The translations under genes were made by a program, and so were the position numbers. Source: Pseudoalteromonas denitrificans DSM 6059 (GTDB lineage Bacteria > Pseudomonadota > Gammaproteobacteria > Enterobacterales > Alteromonadaceae). From it: DNA of 64,000 bases. Shown here in pieces: positions 1 through 8,115 of this stretch. Position 1 is the first letter of the stretch; every line of letters starts with the position of its first letter. Where the stretch lies: contig NZ_FOLO01000003.1 in the NCBI RefSeq assembly GCF_900112265.1, positions 124,001 to 188,000 of the forward strand, written 5' to 3'. The notes below the pieces were generated by a model. It had not been told where the DNA came from, ran no database searches, and worked only from the letters and a program-made list of their open reading frames with translations.

Positions 1-411
1 ACCTTATTAGTTGCGCTCAAACGTTTTATTGCAACAGAAAATATTGCAGCAGTAGCAACTGCAATTAAAGATACTTGTGAATCTGAAGCTGATAGATTAG
101 ATAGTGAATTAGCAATGATCCGATATATTTCTTGGGCAATACCCTCAATTGGTTTTATAGGCACAGTTCGAGGGATTGGTGAAGCACTAGGTCAGGCACA
201 CAAAGCCGTTGAAGGCGATATAATTGGTGTGACTAACAGCCTAGGTGTTGCATTTAACTCAACTTTCATAGCATTAGTTATCAGTATTTTCATTATGTTT
301 TTTACCCATCAATTACAATTATTGCAAGAGCGACATGTACAAAATACGCAAGATTATTGTGATGAGAACTTATTAAATCATTTAAAAAACCCTGCAAGTG
401 AGGACAATTAA
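1..411 (+). CDS. MotA/TolQ/ExbB-type proton channel subunit, 5' end missing
   Basis: The frame is open from the first base of the window, so the true start lies outside it; an internal ATG at 115 is not the start. The visible 136 residues contain the conserved channel segment SIGFIGTVRGIGEAL followed by LGVAFNSTFIALVISIFIMFF, the pattern of the last two membrane helices of ExbB/TolQ/MotA proteins (G-x-x-G-T-V ... A-x-x-[ST]-T). Family members form a pentameric inner-membrane ring that conducts protons around an ExbD/TolR/MotB partner. Its stop codon TAA is followed at once by the ATG of the next gene, so it is probably the first visible member of an operon with the Hsp70-like and VWA genes. 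Family assignment is strong; the specific role is not known. Confidence 0.85.
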   Translation, partial: TLLVALKRFIATENIAAVATAIKDTCESEADRLDSELAMIRYISWAIPSIGFIGTVRGIGEALGQAHKAVEGDIIGVTNSLGVAFNSTFIALVISIFIMFFTHQLQLLQERHVQNTQDYCDENLLNHLKNPASEDN

Positions 412-1707
412 ATGGATCTCATTATAATTAATATTAATGATTATCAGCTTTATATATATGAAAAGAGTAATTCAAGTGTCTATAGCGGCTGTGCATATAT
501 AGATGAAAATAAAGTTGTTTTTGGACAACATGCTTTAGACAAAATTAAAACATCCCCTACAGATTTTCATTCTCATTATTGGCAACATTTAGGATATGAA
601 AAATTAAATACAAAAAATAAGCAAGTAAAACATTTTGCAGATTTAGCATATTTACAATTAAAAGAAATAACAAAAAAGTACTCCAAAGGTATTGAAGTCG
701 TTTTTCTCGTTCCTTCGTATTATACGAATGAACAACTCGCTTTACTTTTGGGGCTTGCTGATAGTTGTGAACTAAAGACTGTGGCTTTACTCAGTAGTGA
801 GGTTGTATATTTTAATGATGATTTGAAGAGTACTCAAACTGTTGCAGATCTCGGTCTTCATCATATTAACTTTTCTCAGCTCTCATTTAATGAAAATGTA
901 AAACTTAGAAATTATACAAATCATCCCGAGCTTGGCATGATTGAATTAATTAACTTTATTTGTAACTGGTGTAACGAAATACTCATAAAACAATATCGTT
1001 TTGATGCGATGTATAGCGCTCATTCAGAACAGTTATTATTTGTACAAGTTGAAACTATTTTGAATAACCTTGCTGTTGCTGGTCAGTTAACAACAGATTT
1101 AATTTCAATAAATGAGAAAAGTATCAAGATTTCTCAAAAAGATTTAAATAATCAAATGACAGTGTTTTTTGCTCCGGCCTTTAATTATGTAAAAAATGAC
1201 TCTTTAATTTATCTAAAAAATCATTTTTTCAATCTTATTTCTAATACGCAGTTCAGCTCTCTTTGCAAAAAAACACCTAAAATACCTTTATATACAATTG
1301 TATCTGAACATATAAAAAGCATTAACCAACAAAATGGTATTTCTTTAATTACTGAATTAACTAGATTTAAAAAACCGAATACAAATAGTGTGGCCCTAAA
1401 GATTATAACTCCCTACATACTCACGCAAAATCAAGCCGTTTTGATTAACCACAACCCTTTATACTTAAACAAACAAACAAACGAATTTAATCAGAAACAT
1501 TTGACATTAACGCGAAGTTCCAATGATCAATCTTTTGCTTCGATCACTTTTATCAATAAAAATATTGAGCTCGATGTTTTACTTAATAAAGAAGTTAAAA
1601 TAAATCAAAAAACAACGAGTGGACACGCTAGTTTGAATATTGGTGATGTAATTACTTTTTTAAATGAGCCTGCTTTTTCACTGATTAATGTGAATAAGGA
1701 GTTGTAA
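412..1707 (+). CDS. Degenerate Hsp70/actin-like protein of the channel-VWA operon
   Basis: 431 residues, no signal peptide or clear membrane segment, so probably cytoplasmic. I do not recognise a named family over the whole length. Residues 96-110 (VVFLVPSYYTNEQ) look like the VPAYFNDAQR strand-loop of Hsp70, a GQHAL stretch near 38-42 resembles the Hsp70 G-x-x-A motif, and DLGL at 146-149 sits where the phosphate-2 loop would be, but the glycines needed to bind ATP are mostly missing. The last 80 residues are beta-rich and end in GDVITFLNEP, possibly an FHA-like fold. The ATG directly follows the TAA of the channel gene, with GAGGA 11 bases upstream, so the two are translationally coupled. 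Inference: a cytoplasmic regulator or scaffold of the membrane complex. Confidence 0.7.
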   Translation: MDLIIININDYQLYIYEKSNSSVYSGCAYIDENKVVFGQHALDKIKTSPTDFHSHYWQHLGYEKLNTKNKQVKHFADLAYLQLKEITKKYSKGIEVVFLVPSYYTNEQLALLLGLADSCELKTVALLSSEVVYFNDDLKSTQTVADLGLHHINFSQLSFNENVKLRNYTNHPELGMIELINFICNWCNEILIKQYRFDAMYSAHSEQLLFVQVETILNNLAVAGQLTTDLISINEKSIKISQKDLNNQMTVFFAPAFNYVKNDSLIYLKNHFFNLISNTQFSSLCKKTPKIPLYTIVSEHIKSINQQNGISLITELTRFKKPNTNSVALKIITPYILTQNQAVLINHNPLYLNKQTNEFNQKHLTLTRSSNDQSFASITFINKNIELDVLLNKEVKINQKTTSGHASLNIGDVITFLNEPAFSLINVNKEL

Positions 1708-1711
1708 TTTA

Positions 1712-2800
1712 ATGAATAAAAAACGTCAGTTTACAACGTTTAGTTTATCATTTCTGGATATTATGTCTTGTGGATTTGGCGCTGTGATCCTTGTTTTTTT
1801 AATTATTAAACATGATGTTGATACCATTATTGAAACTCAAAATATTACATTGCAAGCCGAAGTCAATCTATTAGAAGAAGAGGTAATTGAAGGTGAAAAA
1901 CACTTGGTAAAAATAAAAAATACTATCTCTGCTTTAGATCAAGATATTGTACAAACCAATGGTTTGGCGCGTAGGATCAATGATGAAATTGATGCCGTAG
2001 ATAATAAAATAACAAAACTTGATGACCCAGATGATGATCAACAAATATTACAGCTTAAACAAAAAATTAAAACATTAATGCTTGAAAAAGAAAAATTGGA
2101 AGATGAACAAGCCAAAGGTAACGATGCAAGAGAATATTCAGGACAAGGAAACCGACAATACCTTACAGGTCTTCAACTTGGTGGTGCAAGAACCCTAGTA
2201 TTATTAGATACATCGGCCAGTATGTTAGATAATACGATTGTTAATATTATTCGAAAAAAATACATGCCTAATGATATTAAAAAATCATCAAGTAAATGGA
2301 TCCGAGCGGTCTCAGCCGTTGAATGGTTAATCGCTAAGTTTCCTGTTCAAAGTCAATATCAAATTTATCATTTTAACAATGAAGTATCAGCATCAATTAA
2401 GAAAACAACCCATCAGTGGCTTGCTATATCAGATCAAGAAAGCTTAAATTCAAGTGTGAAAAATTTAAGAAAAATCATACCAGAAGGTGGTACAAATCTA
2501 GAGAAAGCCTTTCGTTCTGTGAGTTTTTTAGATCCCTTGCCTGACAATATTTTATTATTAACTGATGGTTTACCGACCTTAGGTAATACATCTAAAAGCG
2601 TAAAAGCGACAGCGAATACGATCACAGGTCCTCAACGAGAAGCATTATTTGAAAAAGCAGTGAATACTTTACCTGAAGGGATCCCCGTTAATGTTTTATT
2701 ATGGCCAATGGAAGGAGATCCCATGGCAGCTTCTGCATTTTGGCAATTAGCGCAATATACATCAGGATCATTTATGAGCCCATCTAAAGATTGGCCATAG
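1712..2800 (+). CDS. VWA-domain protein with ExbD/MotB-like membrane anchor (1)
   Basis: 362 residues. A single helix at about 14-33 begins FLDIMSCGFGAVILVFLII; the Asp at 16 sits as in the ExbD/TolR helix (F-[IL]-D-[VI]-M) and the MotB helix (YADFM), where the Asp carries protons. Residues 40-135 are charged and heptad-like, probably a periplasmic coiled coil. A VWA domain follows, with a complete DTSAS MIDAS motif at 166-170 and TDG near 284. AAGGAG precedes the ATG, four bases after the previous stop. It is a tandem paralogue of the next gene. Inference: the moving partner of the upstream channel, carrying a metal-dependent adhesion domain in the periplasm. Domain calls are firm; the motor role is a hypothesis. 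Confidence 0.82.
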   Translation: MNKKRQFTTFSLSFLDIMSCGFGAVILVFLIIKHDVDTIIETQNITLQAEVNLLEEEVIEGEKHLVKIKNTISALDQDIVQTNGLARRINDEIDAVDNKITKLDDPDDDQQILQLKQKIKTLMLEKEKLEDEQAKGNDAREYSGQGNRQYLTGLQLGGARTLVLLDTSASMLDNTIVNIIRKKYMPNDIKKSSSKWIRAVSAVEWLIAKFPVQSQYQIYHFNNEVSASIKKTTHQWLAISDQESLNSSVKNLRKIIPEGGTNLEKAFRSVSFLDPLPDNILLLTDGLPTLGNTSKSVKATANTITGPQREALFEKAVNTLPEGIPVNVLLWPMEGDPMAASAFWQLAQYTSGSFMSPSKDWP

Positions 2801-2811
2801 GAGCGTGTTTA

Positions 2812-3816
2812 ATGAAAAATAAACGTCGTTTACAGCAAGAATCAAGTATTGCATTTTTAGATGTTATTTGTTGTGGTTTTGGCGCAATCATTTTACTTCT
2901 TATGATCACAAAAACGGTGCAACCTATTGTATTAGAAGAATCAGTCATTAATTTAGATGCGCAAGTCGAAAACTTACAAAAAACGTTGTTTGCCATTAGA
3001 GGTGAAACAAACATATTCAATCGAGATCTCACTGCAAAGCATGAGCAAATCGATTTAGAAAAAAAGCGCCTTGCTATCCTCAGAACACGATTAGCCACTA
3101 TTGAGGCGCAATATGCTCAAATTTCAAAAGCTGCTACCTATAGCTTAAAAGAAAAAGGAAAATTGGCCATTGCGTTACAGTCTTTATCAGATGAAATGAC
3201 ACGCTTACTTGGTTTAAATTATCAAAGTAAAAATAACTTAATTGGCGGTATTCCTGTAGATAGCGAATACTTAGTTTTTATCATAGATACCTCAGGCAGT
3301 ATGTACAATTATGGTTGGAAAAGACTTCTTGAAGAAATCATTGCAACTTTAGATATTTACCCAAAAGTAAAAGGAATTCAAATAATGAATGATATGGGGA
3401 AATATATGTTTACTAATTATCGCCGTAAATGGATCCCAGATACACCCGGTCGTAGAGAGGCAATTATTAAAAGATTAAGAACTTGGAACCCATTTAGTAA
3501 CAGTAGTCCCGTTGAAGGGGTTCAAAAAGCAATCAGTACTTTTTTTAGTCAAGATAAAAAAATTAGTTTGTATGTTATGGGTGATGAGTTTTCAGGAAGG
3601 TCCATTGAAAATGTTTTAAATACCATTGAGCGTATAAATAAAGTAAGTAAAAACAATGAACGTTTAGTCAGAATTCATGCTGTTGGTTTTCCTGTTCAAT
3701 TTATGCGTCCAAAACATTTACAAACAACGGGAATTAGATTTGCAACATTAATGCGTGAATTAACGTATCGAAATGGTGGTACTTTTGTTGGACTCAATGA
3801 CTTTAAAGTTCAATAA
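2812..3816 (+). CDS. VWA-domain protein with ExbD/MotB-like membrane anchor (2)
   Basis: 334 residues from the ATG at 2812, which follows a GGAG; a possible upstream ATG at 2791 lies inside the previous gene and has no good ribosome site. The N-terminus, FLDVICCGFGAIILLLMI, matches the previous protein almost position by position, including the membrane Asp (residue 17). A coiled-coil region (about 38-130) and a VWA domain with DTSGS at 159-163 follow. The rest of the VWA domain diverges strongly from its paralogue: GDEFSG stands where the first copy has TDG. Two non-identical copies suggest a heterodimer, as two MotB/ExbD-like chains are expected per pentameric channel. That stoichiometry is inference from the ExbB-ExbD and MotA-MotB families. 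Confidence 0.82.
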   Translation: MKNKRRLQQESSIAFLDVICCGFGAIILLLMITKTVQPIVLEESVINLDAQVENLQKTLFAIRGETNIFNRDLTAKHEQIDLEKKRLAILRTRLATIEAQYAQISKAATYSLKEKGKLAIALQSLSDEMTRLLGLNYQSKNNLIGGIPVDSEYLVFIIDTSGSMYNYGWKRLLEEIIATLDIYPKVKGIQIMNDMGKYMFTNYRRKWIPDTPGRREAIIKRLRTWNPFSNSSPVEGVQKAISTFFSQDKKISLYVMGDEFSGRSIENVLNTIERINKVSKNNERLVRIHAVGFPVQFMRPKHLQTTGIRFATLMRELTYRNGGTFVGLNDFKVQ

Positions 3817-3859
3817 ACTATCGGGTTTGTTTTTGTTGAATACTACAAAGGACTAATAA

Positions 3860-4462
3860 ATGAAAATATTTATTTTTAAGCTAACAATACTCACTTTATT
3901 ATTTTTAGTTTTAGGTTGTAAAAGTACACTTACTGTTAAAGGAGACTTTCCTACACCAGTTGTTAATAAACTTCCATTCACATTGGGAGTAATTTATGAC
4001 AATAAGTTTAAAGATTATCAATACTCTGAAGTTGATGAAAAACGAGAAGAATGGGAAATTTCCGTAGGAGATGCCCAACTTCAGTTGTTTAAAACTGTTT
4101 TACCTGCGATGTTTTCAAATGTAATAGATGTATCAGACTTTAATTCGACAGAAAATAACAGCATTGATATATTTTTTAAACCCAGTATTGATGAGCTTCA
4201 ATATAATGTACCTGCAGAAACTAAACTTAACATGTTTGAAGTGTGGATCAAATACAACATGAAAGTGTATGACAATAATGGACAACTACTGGCCGATTGG
4301 ATATTAACCGCTTATGGAAAAACCCCCACAGCTTTTATGAAGTCGCAGGAAAGTGCGTTAAACGAGGCTATGGTAATAGCGCTAAGGGATGCAGGAGCTG
4401 GTTTAACTTTAAAATTCAGTCATATACCAGAAATAAATACCTGGTTACTTAAAAATAAATGA
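3860..4462 (+). CDS. Predicted lipoprotein, unknown family
   Basis: 200 residues with a lipoprotein signal: basic start, hydrophobic stretch, and lipobox VLGC with Cys at about 20. The residue after Cys is Lys, so outer-membrane sorting is expected. The mature part is a small alpha/beta domain (FTLGVIYDNKFKDYQYS ... ALNEAMVIALRDAGAGL) resembling lipoproteins that share the fold of LPS-assembly or DUF4136-type proteins, but I cannot name a family. AAGGA lies before the ATG. It starts 43 bases after the second VWA gene on the same strand with no visible terminator, so it may be part of that operon and be its periplasmic or outer-membrane partner; this is inference. Confidence 0.7.
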   Translation: MKIFIFKLTILTLLFLVLGCKSTLTVKGDFPTPVVNKLPFTLGVIYDNKFKDYQYSEVDEKREEWEISVGDAQLQLFKTVLPAMFSNVIDVSDFNSTENNSIDIFFKPSIDELQYNVPAETKLNMFEVWIKYNMKVYDNNGQLLADWILTAYGKTPTAFMKSQESALNEAMVIALRDAGAGLTLKFSHIPEINTWLLKNK

Positions 4463-4570
4463 ACGCCAGTGGAGTAATTTATACATTAGAACTATGCTTA
4501 ATTTGTAAACAAAAAATTATAATAATATAAACATGCGCTAATCACTATATTGCTCAATTAATAGGTAATA

Positions 4571-5245
4571 ATGATGATAAATATGTCTTATATAAGAGTA
4601 AAGTTCCTACCCTTTTATTTACTAATATCTGCAGGTTGCACTACCGTAACAATTGAAGAAGTGCAACATACTGAAGCCACATTGGTCGAAGGCGAATCAG
4701 TTGTTGTGATTGGTCGAAGGACCAGTAATGATTATGAAACAGAGCCCGAACTCATTTCCTGTATTGGAAAGGTATTATCAAAGGGAGATAATCAACTTAA
4801 TGTCATTCCAGAGCAAACTTTTATGGATAATTTATATCCTTGGTTTGAACCTAGAACTGCACCTTTAAGGGTACGCGATCTACAAAGGTTATTGGCATAT
4901 GATGCTGTCTCTCAAAAATTTGATGACTTTAATGTACATTACATTATTTGGATTGATGGTAATACTGAAACAACTCGTAGTAGTGGCAGCATTACATGTA
5001 GTTTAGGAACTGGTGGTATTGGCTGTTTTGGTTTTGGTACGTGGGATAAAAAAGCTGAATATGAAGCTTCTATTTGGGATTATAAAAATAAAAAACTAAT
5101 CGGAAAAGTCAGTAGTGAAGCTGACGGCACATCTTATATGCCAGCAATTGTGATCCCAATTCCTATAATTGCTCAAGTACAAGCTGATGCATGTAAGGGG
5201 ATGGCAGTACAACTAAAACACTTTTTTAATAATTCACAAGGCTAA
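4571..5245 (+). CDS. Predicted lipoprotein, unknown family
   Basis: 224 residues; lipoprotein signal with lipobox ISAGC near residue 23. The start is uncertain because ATG codons occur at 4571, 4574 and 4583. The mature domain contains GESVVVIGRRTSNDYETEPELISCIGKVL, a stretch about 150-160 with SITCSLGTGGIGCFGFGTW, and ends in a helix before the stop. The Cys residues in ISCIGKV, ITC, GC and ADAC could make disulfides. Only 18 bases separate it from the M48 peptidase gene, so these two are probably co-transcribed. It shows the general look of stress-type lipoproteins found beside M48 peptidases, but I do not assign a function. Confidence 0.68.
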   Translation: MMINMSYIRVKFLPFYLLISAGCTTVTIEEVQHTEATLVEGESVVVIGRRTSNDYETEPELISCIGKVLSKGDNQLNVIPEQTFMDNLYPWFEPRTAPLRVRDLQRLLAYDAVSQKFDDFNVHYIIWIDGNTETTRSSGSITCSLGTGGIGCFGFGTWDKKAEYEASIWDYKNKKLIGKVSSEADGTSYMPAIVIPIPIIAQVQADACKGMAVQLKHFFNNSQG

Positions 5246-5263
5246 ATTAAAGCAGGACAAAAT

Positions 5264-6733
5264 ATGACTCATTCTTTACCTTTAATTTTCAGACTCACTT
5301 TGATTTTTTTATGTTTTCATTTAGTTTCCTGTTCAATCAATCCAGCAACGGGTACTCCGGATATTGTTTTAATGTCTGAAAGTTCAGAGATTAAAATGGG
5401 TAAAGAGATGCATGAAAAATTAATGAAATCTATGCCTATTTATCAAGATGAAAAACTAACAGCCTATATAAATAAAATTGGACAAAAAATTGTTAAAAAT
5501 AGCCATAGACCAGATATAAATTACCAGTTTACAATAATTGATGCTCCAGATATTAATGCATTTGCACTTCCCGGTGGCTATATATATATTAATCGAGGGC
5601 TACTCAGTTACCTTGATTCTGAAGCACAATTAGCAGCTGTATTAGCGCATGAGGTTGGTCATATTACGGCTAGGCATGTAGTGAGACAAGACTCTGCAAG
5701 TAAAGGTGCAAGTATTTTGTCTGTATTATCTATATTTACAACGGGTAGCACTGCGATTGGTGATGTTACGAACCTTTGGGGCACAGCTGCTGTAAAAGGG
5801 TATGGAAGAGAAATGGAACTGGAGGCTGATGGATTAGGCGCTGATTATTTATTTAATAGTGGATATGATCCCCTTGCCATGGTTCAAACAATTGGTGTAT
5901 TGAAAGACCAAGAAAAATTTGCGCGATATAGGGCGAAAGAAGAAGGTAAAAAAGCTAAAAGTTACCATGGTGTTTTCTCTACTCATCCACGCAATGATGT
6001 CAGATTAAAAGAAGTTATTGCAAAGGCCGGTACTTTTAATGCTCATTCCACTGTAAATAATAATAAGCAAAATTATAGAGAACAAACAGAAGGCATGATT
6101 TATGGTATTAATTACAATGCCCAATTAAAAAAAAGGCCTGTTGAGAAAAACAGATACGTGCATGATAAATTGGGATTTTCATTGTTATTTCCCGAAAATT
6201 GGACTGTCAATAATACCCGTAAATCAATTTTAAGCCAGCCACAAAATAAGTCAGCTCAAATAAAGCTGTTAGTTTCAAAACGTGTCAAAAATGTATCCCC
6301 AGGCGAGCATTTGAGAAAACAAACTAAAGTGACTATGTTGAAGCGCTCTGAAGATTTTAAAAAAAATGGATTAATAGGTCATACTGGGATCATACCTAAA
6401 ACAGCAGATAAACATGAGCAACGTGTTGCCACTATTTTTCAAGGAAGCAGAGCGTATACATTAATTTCAAATGTTTATAAACCTGAACCTAACATAGATT
6501 ATGATGCTTTATTTCTCAAAAGCATTCATAGTTTTAAATCGCATCAGCCGCAAAGGAAATCTAAAAAATCTAAAGTTATTCATTATGTTAAAGCTAATGA
6601 GCAAACAAAGTTTTATTTATTAGCAAAGAAATTAAAAATAGGCTTATATGGAGAAGAACAGCTTAGATTGATCAATGGACTATACCCCCGTGGAGAACCT
6701 GAACCTGGTTCATGGATAAAAATAATAAAGTAA
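5264..6733 (+). CDS. Lipoprotein M48-family zinc metallopeptidase
   Basis: 489 residues. Lipobox LVSC (Cys 23) followed by SINPATGTPDIVLMS, a typical start of periplasmic M48 (BepA/YfgC and LoiP-like) peptidases. The zinc motif HEVGH is at 129-133 and the third ligand Glu is in ELEADGLGADY at about 187. A beta-rich domain with GFSLLFPENWTVNN at about 300 and a small C-terminal basic domain (about 430-489) that looks LysM-like follow. Known relatives degrade or repair misassembled outer-membrane proteins. AGGA precedes the ATG. It follows two lipoprotein genes, and with them may perform envelope quality control related to the upstream channel-VWA complex; that link is inference from position only. 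Confidence 0.88.
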   Translation: MTHSLPLIFRLTLIFLCFHLVSCSINPATGTPDIVLMSESSEIKMGKEMHEKLMKSMPIYQDEKLTAYINKIGQKIVKNSHRPDINYQFTIIDAPDINAFALPGGYIYINRGLLSYLDSEAQLAAVLAHEVGHITARHVVRQDSASKGASILSVLSIFTTGSTAIGDVTNLWGTAAVKGYGREMELEADGLGADYLFNSGYDPLAMVQTIGVLKDQEKFARYRAKEEGKKAKSYHGVFSTHPRNDVRLKEVIAKAGTFNAHSTVNNNKQNYREQTEGMIYGINYNAQLKKRPVEKNRYVHDKLGFSLLFPENWTVNNTRKSILSQPQNKSAQIKLLVSKRVKNVSPGEHLRKQTKVTMLKRSEDFKKNGLIGHTGIIPKTADKHEQRVATIFQGSRAYTLISNVYKPEPNIDYDALFLKSIHSFKSHQPQRKSKKSKVIHYVKANEQTKFYLLAKKLKIGLYGEEQLRLINGLYPRGEPEPGSWIKIIK

Positions 6734-6827
6734 TATTTTAAAACTTAATATCCTTCAATTATTCAGTGCAATTTCTGTTTTGTTTGATTAAACTGCGCTT
6801 TTTAAAACTAACTGAAAGGATATTGAC

Positions 6828-7184
6828 TTGATAGATGAGTTACGAGAACAGCTGACACTAATGAATGAAGACTTTGTTGAAAAAAAATCGGGTTTTAAAG
6901 TTAAGATCATTCCATATTTTTGTTCTGTTTTTATAAAAAAAAGTGTAAAAAAAGAAGAGGTTCTTACATTTTATACAAATCAATTGCTTAAAGTTGTATT
7001 AGTTGTTTTATTTTTATTATTTGGGCTTACAATTTATGATCTTGAAAAGGGTATAAATCATGGGCCAATTCAGTTAGCTTTATCTGTTCTTATTTTTATC
7101 AATTTAGTTATCAGTCAAATGGCAATCGAATCACTCAAAACTCGCATATTTTCTTCCAGATTAAATAATGATTTTAATGTGTGA
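6828..7184 (+). CDS. Small two-helix membrane protein, unknown
   Basis: 118 residues, starting at a TTG (6828) preceded by AAAGGA at 6815-6820; no ATG fits better. Residues 45-65 (LLKVVLVVLFLLFGLTIYD) and 76-97 (IQLALSVLIFINLVISQMAI) are membrane helices; the N-terminus is charged and cytoplasmic. I do not recognise the family. It stands alone, about 95 bases after the M48 gene and 125 before the next gene. Confidence 0.62.
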   Translation: MIDELREQLTLMNEDFVEKKSGFKVKIIPYFCSVFIKKSVKKEEVLTFYTNQLLKVVLVVLFLLFGLTIYDLEKGINHGPIQLALSVLIFINLVISQMAIESLKTRIFSSRLNNDFNV

Positions 7185-7309
7185 AATTTTAAGTAACAAT
7201 ATCATTACATTAATAAAAGTATATATTTTGTCTGTATATTGAACAAATGAACATAAAGTGGTTTAATCGGGGTCTAAAAATAAAAAAATAAATTGAGCCG
7301 TCATTTAAT

Positions 7310-7912
7310 ATGGATTTTACTAACGAAGAACTCGACTTTTTTCAGCAGGTTTTCTCTCCTGGAGCGATTGAAACTGGCTGCAAGCTTAAAAAACACGATT
7401 TAACCGTTCAAACTAGCATACCTAAAAGCATTGCCCATATTCTAGGCAGTTCTAAATTAACATTATTAGCAGAAATTAGTCATTACCAACTTTGGTTTCC
7501 ACTGTCCCTTTCAATGGATGAAGAGGGAGAGTTTTCTCCGAAGTTAGGAACGCCTGAAATTATTGATATCCAAGGTATTGATCGAAGTTGGCGCGTTATG
7601 TCACCAAAAAATGTCTCCTTGCATAATGAAGGGACAAAACAACAGGTTGAAATACTTTCCCTTTCAAGCTCTGGCATAAAAATGCGTGTAAACTGCCCTG
7701 TCAAAGCTAAAAAATTATTTGAAAATAAAGATTTAGAAATACACTTACCAAACCAAAGCCAGGTTAAACTTGCTTTAGAGCCTGTCAGAACCGATAACAA
7801 TGTGCTTGCTGCAAAGTTTAAAGATGTTGCCCATGGCAGAGATTGCCTGCGTAAATTTCTGTTTAATTTACATCGTTCTAAGTATTCTGAACTATATAAG
7901 AATCTTAATTAA
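7310..7912 (+). CDS. PilZ-like domain protein
   Basis: 200 residues without signal peptide. Residues about 112-127 (VEILSLSSSGIKMRV) resemble the second PilZ motif ([DN]-x-S-x-x-G), and the preceding RSWR near 92 could be a worn version of the first, RxxxR, motif. PilZ domains bind cyclic di-GMP and switch motility or polysaccharide output. The Asp or Asn of the motif is replaced here, so c-di-GMP binding is uncertain and this may be a degenerate, non-binding PilZ fold. The Shine-Dalgarno is weak. No operon partner is apparent. Confidence 0.55.
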   Translation: MDFTNEELDFFQQVFSPGAIETGCKLKKHDLTVQTSIPKSIAHILGSSKLTLLAEISHYQLWFPLSLSMDEEGEFSPKLGTPEIIDIQGIDRSWRVMSPKNVSLHNEGTKQQVEILSLSSSGIKMRVNCPVKAKKLFENKDLEIHLPNQSQVKLALEPVRTDNNVLAAKFKDVAHGRDCLRKFLFNLHRSKYSELYKNLN

Positions 7913-8115
7913 TCATTTTTCAAAATTAGGATATAACACCTCTTTGTTACATCCTGAACCCTATATCTACCTACCCCATAAATGATATAATGGTTTAATT
8001 GTAACTGTTCAAAAATATTAAATCAGGCTTATAAAACCTCCAATCTATTTGCTTTATAGATTTTTCTGAAATTTATATCCAAATTAAATACGACTGATTT
8101 GTAAGAGAAAATATC

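Noticed and set aside
2434..3098. Minus-strand open frames over the VWA genes
   Set aside because: They are shadows of strong plus-strand genes with domain signatures and show no family features or ribosome sites.
1..3816. Zorya-type anti-phage system
   Set aside because: The channel is MotA/ExbB-like, but no OmpA-type ZorB, no ZorC/D helicase or nuclease and no other defence gene is present; the partners are VWA proteins.
7310..7912. Confident c-di-GMP receptor call for the PilZ-like protein
   Set aside because: The RxxxR and [DN]xSxxG motifs are altered, so only a PilZ-like fold is proposed.
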